Assembly: GCA_024036415.1 (NCBI GenBank)
Contig: JAMWET010001661.1
Span: 2,533,501 to 2,597,500, forward strand
Source: Prochilodus magdalenae
Lineage: Eukaryota; Chordata; Actinopteri; Characiformes; Prochilodontidae
Reading direction: 5' to 3'
Length of the DNA: 64,000 bases
This document shows positions 59,369 to 64,000 of the stretch, one piece after another. Numbering within the stretch: the first letter of the stretch is position 1; each line of letters starts with the position of its first letter. The position numbers and the translations under genes are program-made. Under the pieces are notes generated by a model, which made no database searches, was not told the DNA's origin, and worked only from the letters and a program-made list of their open reading frames with translations.

Positions 59369-59870
59369 CTACAGTACACGCACTATCACCTCTTGAGGTA
59401 CAAGTGGTATTATGGGACAGGAACACCAGGGGTAGCTGGATATGATAACTGGGAGACATCTTTGACTAGATAACACGTGTGACTCAGATGAACAAAGTTT
59501 AATTACAGGAGGACATCCCAAACATGTAGTCAAAAACAGGCAAAAGGTTGATAACAGGGCAAATACAGCAATGAAAAGAGAACCCAGAAATGAAGCCAAA
59601 AGGATAAGGCAAAAGTCAAAAACCAGAGCAAGCAGAGATAAAGGGAACTTGCTAAAGGCAAAGTCAAGAAACATGGCAGGGGTCAAACCAGAACAGAACA
59701 GAACAGAGACAGTACTTCGCAACTTGACAAACAGAGCAAACAGCCTATATAACAAAGACGACAAGTAAAAATAATAATGAATTAGGTTAAGTGGATTTGG
59801 GACAATCTGCTGGCTACATGAGGGTGATCACCCAAAGTGTCTTTGGGAAATGAAGTTTCCAGGAGCTAGC
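59369..59870 (-). repeat. LTR-like or promoter-bearing repeat, second copy type
   Basis: On the minus strand: TTCATTTCCCAAAGACAC, a TATA-like GTTATATAGGCTG (about 59750), a long T/C-rich stretch with repeated TTTGCC and CTGTTCTGTT words, and a polyadenylation-like TAATTAAACTTTG at about 59488. Layout parallels 30958-31452, though the sequences differ. An uninterrupted frame of 131 codons (59764-59369) is Leu/Phe/Cys-rich and reflects the T/C-rich composition. Ends are not sharply defined. Confidence 0.4.
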
Positions 59871-60354
59871 CTTCTGTACTGAGCAGAAGTCAAGCAGAAG
59901 TTACAAAATATTCTAAAATGTATTTATCCATTTATTTCAGAATTGAGTGTGTAAGTGAGCAGTAACAGCTCCACTGATGTTTTGGAGTGAAACAGTGACC
60001 GTAAGGGACCGAGTTGTTGGCACCGATTCGGATCTGATTTTATAATCTTAGTAACATATATGTCAGTTCTTATGTTTAAACCTCTCAGGTGGACAATGTC
60101 ATACGTGACATCAAAGGACAATGTACATAAAATAATAAATCTTGGGAACCCTGCATGCTAGAGACCTACTTTTATTTTTCCCTAAATGTAGCATTGCTCT
60201 TTTTCAATGGGGGCTTCTGCGTGCCTGTATCCCTTTCAAAAGTTTTGTACTCTGTGCTTGAGCTACACTTAGAGGCTTTGTAAAATAAACCCATGATGAT
60301 AAATTCAACACTGAATGTCTTCTGTGCTTATTTATTAAATACCTTCATTTAAGT
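59871..60354. other. Non-coding sequence
   Basis: No feature recognised. Confidence 0.5.
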
Positions 60355-60540
60355 CTGTCAACAAATCAGAGCCTGCGTTCCTGACCTGTCAACCTATCAG
60401 AAGCTGTGTTCCTGACTTGTCAACCTATCAGAAGCTGTGTTCCTGACCTGTCAACCTATCAGAAGCTGTGTTCCTGACCTGTCAGCCTATCAGAAGCTGT
60501 GTTTATGACTTGTTAGCCAATCCAAGGCTGCCTTCCTGAC
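60355..60540. repeat. 31-bp minisatellite, six copies
   Basis: Copies start at 60355, 60386, 60417, 60448, 60479 and 60510, exactly 31 bp apart. The unit is CTGTCAACCTATCAGAAGCT followed by GTGTTCCTGAC. The outer copies are the most diverged. Confidence 0.97.
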
Positions 60541-61905
60541 TTAAAGACAGAACGACACTACCCTTCCAGGCTTTATATAAGAAAGTCTCTAGTGTGCAGC
60601 GTTCCCAAGATATTTATTATTTTATGCTGATCCTTTGATGTCACATACGACACTGTCAAACTGAGAGGGTTAAGCTTTAATCAAAGATTCTATGTCTCCA
60701 AAGCTCTTTTATTCCTCTGTAAGGTGGTTAAGGAAAACCCCATGAGAAATCTAAAAGCATAGCAGCAGATCAGTGAGAATGCAGCTCTTTTATGGATCCA
60801 CTCCCTGAGGAGGGGTTAGGTGAAACAGTCAACTGAAAACAAGAATAGAATTGAATTCTGCAGCGATGAAGAACAGCTTACTGTACGCAGTAGATTTCCC
60901 ATGTTTAGCCCTATTTGCTTATGTGGTGCTTTTTGAGCTTCATGGTTAAAGGGCACACGAGTTATCAGTTGATTTCTTTTTCCTGACACACAATCATGAT
61001 GGTGCTGCCTGGTCACTTCCTGCTGGTGCTCGTGCTGTGGTTGTCCTCGGCAGATTAAACCGAGTGTGGCAGTCTAAAGATCTCTCCTATCTCTCTTACC
61101 TTTATATTTGTTCTGTACTGGAGGTGCCCAGGTGTGAGGCTCACAGTGTTGTGCTCTCCAGAACTCCATCGCTCTGGAGTAAATAAGAAGCTGGGTTATA
61201 TTCCTTATCTCGCATCCAGTTTCATTCGGATGTGTGCTGATTTTTATTTCCCTTCTGTGTTTTGGGCCCGTAGAGGCCCTGCCTGAGAAACACTGTTCGG
61301 AGTATTTACTCTCGCGTTCATTCTCGCCTCTCTCAGTGCTGGTGGCGGGGGGACATTATGGCACAACCAAAAAACCTGCCTGTGAATACTTTTATATATA
61401 CTTTTATACTTACTTTTTATACTTACTGCAGTTTCTCTGAAAACTGGCACAGAATCAGGTTAATAAAAACCCACTTCTCTGAGTCAGTGAGAGTCAGTGT
61501 CATCTAATCCAAGCCTGTATGGATTTACAAGAACCCCTTATCAGAAAGAATCTTGACCATTCCTGTTGTTTGGAAGTGGTTATAAAACAAAACAGCTCAT
61601 TAACTGCGCAGTAACGAATGCACTGCAGCACACTCATAACAGGCCAGTCCATCATATCTATTTAGTTCAGTAGTGTCCATCTGCAGAGCCACAGCACGGC
61701 AACTTTAGCTCCCAGGCTTTCAGACTAGGGGTTGCATAGCCGAGGCTTGGCAATGACACTTTAAGCTTTGTGCTGAGTAGTAGCTAATCATATGATTATG
61801 ATGCTAACAACATACACAGTTCAGGAAGGTAATTGTGGGGTCTGTGTCTTTCGTATACTGAAGGCTACCAACATGATCCAGGGCTCGTTGTAAAAGAAGT
61901 ATCAT
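60541..61905. other. Non-coding single-copy sequence
   Basis: No gene recognised. Confidence 0.5.
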
Positions 61906-62710
61906 GCGCTACTCAAGTCAAATTTATTTATATAGCGCTTTTCACAACAGGCATTGTACAAAGCAGCTTTACAGAATATCGAGTTGCAAGCCCCCAGTTA
62001 GCAGCCCAAAGGCAACATTGGCAAGGCAAAACTCCTTTAGGGCAAGAGGAAGAAACCTTGAGAGGAACTAAGACTTAAAAAGGAAACCTATCCTCTTCAG
62101 GTCGACCTTGGATAGCAACAAACACAAAACAGGGTCAGAGTTTACAGTTACAACCAATGAATATAAAAAGTGTTGAGTGATTTTGTCAGATTTTTTTGTG
62201 TTTAAATAACTTGGGTCAGATGGGTGCACACGATGCAGGTGAGGCCCCCTAACAGCACAAGAAAAAAGAAAAAGCTTTATGGTAGGTCATCCAGTCAAGG
62301 CAGGTGAAGCAGTGGCATTAGAGTGCACAGGATGGGCAGTAGCTCCACAGCAGAACACAGAATTTGGGCAGTAGCTCATCTACACACACAGTTAGCAGGG
62401 AAACTAATTACAAAAGGCTCGACTGGACAGGTAGGCTTAAGCCTAGACTTAAAGATTGAAAACTTGATGACAGTGTCTGAGCCCCGAACACTAATGGAAG
62501 GTTATTCCAAAGGTGGGGGGGTTTTGAATGAAAAGACTGAGCCCCCAGATGTAATTTTATTAATTCTAAGTGCTTGTAGTAATCCTGGGCCTTGATCTAA
62601 GTTCAGGTGTAGGTTCATAGTATGAGATAAGTTCACTGAGGTACTAAGGAGCGAGGTCGTTTAGCACTTTACATGTCAGAAGAAGAATTTTATACTTGAT
62701 GCAACACTAC
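61906..62710 (-). repeat. Dispersed fish repeat with LINE-like 3' terminus
   Basis: Starts with TCAAATTTATTTATATAGCG then CTTTTCACAACAGGCATTG and AAAGCAGCTTTACAGAATAT. Read on the minus strand this is GCGCTATATAAATAAATTTG, a terminus shared by several fish LINE-type repeats. Downstream words AGAGGAACTAAGACTTAAAA, TAAGGAGCGAGGTCGTTTAG and ATGTCAGAAGAAGAATTTTA belong to the same very common repeat as I remember it. No coding frame survives. Confidence 0.65.
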
Positions 62711-63205
62711 TGACCTGTGGAGTGTGGCATTGTTCTAACAGCCTATATTCTTGTCTTATTTTCACTGAGTTAAGACGCCCTAAACTTCTCTGGCTCTCCA
62801 GATTTTCACCAAGGCTCTGGGTATCGGTGAGGACATGGTATTTCTAACAAAAGGCCATTTGAGATTCAGCCACATGTACACAATTCCCCTCAGGAGATGC
62901 ACTAGGTTTGCGTGCAAGCTCAAATTTCACGACTCTCATAGAGCACTATGTGGCAAGATGAGAAGCATTTGGAACAAAGCTGTAGTGTTTGAGGGTTTCT
63001 AAAAATGTTGCACATTGCCTTACGTGCCCCCCATGTAATGAAACACATCATACTGTAGCTATTAAGCCTCTCGACCGCTGTGTAATACCATACCTGGAGC
63101 TCAGAGTACAAAGCTGAGTATGCGGCTCAGAAAGTGTGACTCTGAAAGTGTGGCTCTGAGAGTGCAGTACTGAAAGTGAGGTATTGAGAGTGCTGTACCG
63201 TGGCT
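62711..63205. other. Non-coding sequence
   Basis: GAAAGTGTGGCTCTGAGAGT-type words repeat at 63130-63200 (unit about 19-20 bp, four copies). Otherwise nothing seen. Confidence 0.5.
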
Positions 63206-63254
63206 CTGGAGAGAGTAGAGGAGAGGAGAGGAGAGGAGAGGAGAGGAGAGAGGA
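63206..63254. repeat. (GGAGA)n microsatellite
   Basis: GAGGAGAGGAGAGGAGAGGA repeated, a pure purine tract with a 5-bp period. Confidence 0.95.
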
Positions 63255-63340
63255 GGCGCAGCTCTCCACACTAACAGCACCGCTCTGGACTGTGGATTCT
63301 AACTATAAATAGAACAGAAACCCCATCAATCACTCCATCT

Positions 63341-63347
63341 CTCTTTA

Positions 63348-63381
<34 letters not shown>
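63341..63381. repeat. (CT)n microsatellite
   Basis: CT repeat with TTT interruptions directly left of the Tc1-like element. Confidence 0.95.
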
Positions 63382-63388
63382 ATATATA

Positions 63389-64000
63389 CAGTGCCTAGCA
63401 AAAGTATTCGGCCCCCTTGAACTTTTCAACCTTTTGCCACATTTCAGGCTTCAAACATAAAGATATGAAATTGTGATTTTTTTGTGAAGAATCAACAACA
63501 AGTGGGATACAATCATGAAGTGGAACGAAATTTATTGAATATTTTTAACTTTAGAAATAAAAAACTGAAAGTGGGGCGTGCAATATTATTTGGCCCCTTT
63601 ACTTTCAGTGCAGCAAACTCACTCCAGAAGTTCAGTGAGGATCTCTGAATGATCCAATGTTGACCTAAATGACTGATGATGATAAATAGAATCCACCTGT
63701 GTGTAATCAAGTCTCCGTATAAATGCACCTGCTCTGTGATAGTCTCAGAGTTCTGTTTAAAGTGCAGAGAGCATCATGAAGACCAAGGAACCCACCAGGC
63801 AGGTCCGAGATACTGTTGTGGAGAAGTTTAAAGCCGGATTTGGATACAAAAAGATTTCCCAAGCTTTAAACATCTCAAGGAGCGCTGTGCAAGTAATCAT
63901 ATTGAAATGGAATGAGTATCAGACCACTGCAAATCTACCAAGACCCAGCCGTCCCTCTAAACTTTCAGCTCAAACAAGAAGAAGACTGGTCAGAGATGCA
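63389..64000 (+). mobile_element. Tc1-like element, left part (continues off window)
   Basis: The left terminus CAGTGCCTAGCAAAAGTATT (63389) follows a TA dinucleotide in ATATATA, as expected for Tc1/mariner insertion. It matches the family whose ends read CAGTGCCTTGCAAAAGTATT, as I remember it. A leader of about 390 bp precedes the transposase ATG. A second terminal-like motif (TATTTGGCCCCTTTACTTTC) at 63569 suggests sub-terminal direct repeats. The right end lies outside the window. Confidence 0.92.
63776..64000 (+). CDS. Tc1-like transposase, N-terminal part
   Basis: The frame from ATG 63776 is open for all 75 codons to the window edge: MKTKEPTRQVRDTVVEKFKA and onward. Residues about 8-45 form the first helix-turn-helix (FGYKKISQALNISRSAVQVI). 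LPRPSRPSKL (about 54-63) is the linker between the two DNA-binding subdomains in Tc1-type proteins, and TRRRLVRDA starts the second. The full family protein is about 340 residues with a DDE catalytic domain, which would lie outside the window. Whether it is intact cannot be judged here. Confidence 0.88.
   Translation, partial: MKTKEPTRQVRDTVVEKFKAGFGYKKISQALNISRSAVQVIILKWNEYQTTANLPRPSRPSKLSAQTRRRLVRDA

Noticed and set aside
1..64000. A previously undescribed multi-gene system
   Set aside because: All recognisable coding sequence belongs to known classes of mobile element (Tc1/mariner-type transposons and APE-type LINEs); no gene cluster or coherent host system is visible.

Overview
The window reads as repeat-rich, gene-poor DNA of a ray-finned fish. 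The evidence is the mobile-element content: several Tc1/mariner-type transposons, CR1/L2/Rex-like non-LTR retrotransposons, an inverted-repeat DNA element, many minisatellites and long dinucleotide tracts. Nothing bacterial or viral is visible. Some families (for example the element near 13.1-13.5 kb) are ones I associate with otophysan fishes such as characins and catfishes, but I cannot name the species. No complete host gene can be supported. The window could be a gene desert, an intron or a repeat-rich chromosome arm; two weak host-exon candidates are listed as findings.

Layout. 0-6 kb holds four unrelated tandem arrays: a 22/27-bp array at the edge, a 55-bp array, a 52-bp array of four copies and a long 34-bp array whose middle is full of small indels. 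6-14 kb is mostly single-copy with a Tc1-type transposase relic (7.6-8.0 kb), a foldback element (9.6-10.6 kb), one copy of a short dispersed repeat (12.1-12.4 kb) and a rearranged short DNA element (13.1-13.5 kb). 14-29 kb carries several LINE remnants, ending in a nested pair: a minus-strand LINE (26.3-28.56 kb) inside a plus-strand L2-like LINE whose 3' end lies at 28.74 kb. 29-35.6 kb is mostly single-copy with an LTR-like block, a second copy of the dispersed repeat and a (CT)n tract. 35.68-37.23 kb is an array of 54 units of exactly 29 bp.

38.7-46.8 kb contains five Tc1/mariner-type remnants, one of them a complete internally deleted element with both terminal repeats and a TA duplication. 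46.67-50.3 kb is a second nested insertion: a nearly full-length minus-strand LINE with an uninterrupted pol frame sits inside a reverse-oriented copy of the transposon family also seen at 7.6, 33.6 and 40.0 kb. The start codon of that frame appears to come from the interrupted transposon, and the endonuclease domain seems to lack a conserved segment. 50-64 kb is largely single-copy with two minisatellites (51.4 and 60.4 kb), a Tc1-like relic (58.3 kb), an LTR-like block (59.4 kb), a LINE-like repeat (61.9-62.7 kb) and, at the right edge, the left half of a Tc1-like element whose transposase frame is open to the last base.

The coding capacity seen is therefore that of mobile elements. There is no operon or pathway here. 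What can be reconstructed is the order of insertions, together with a high local density of minisatellites.
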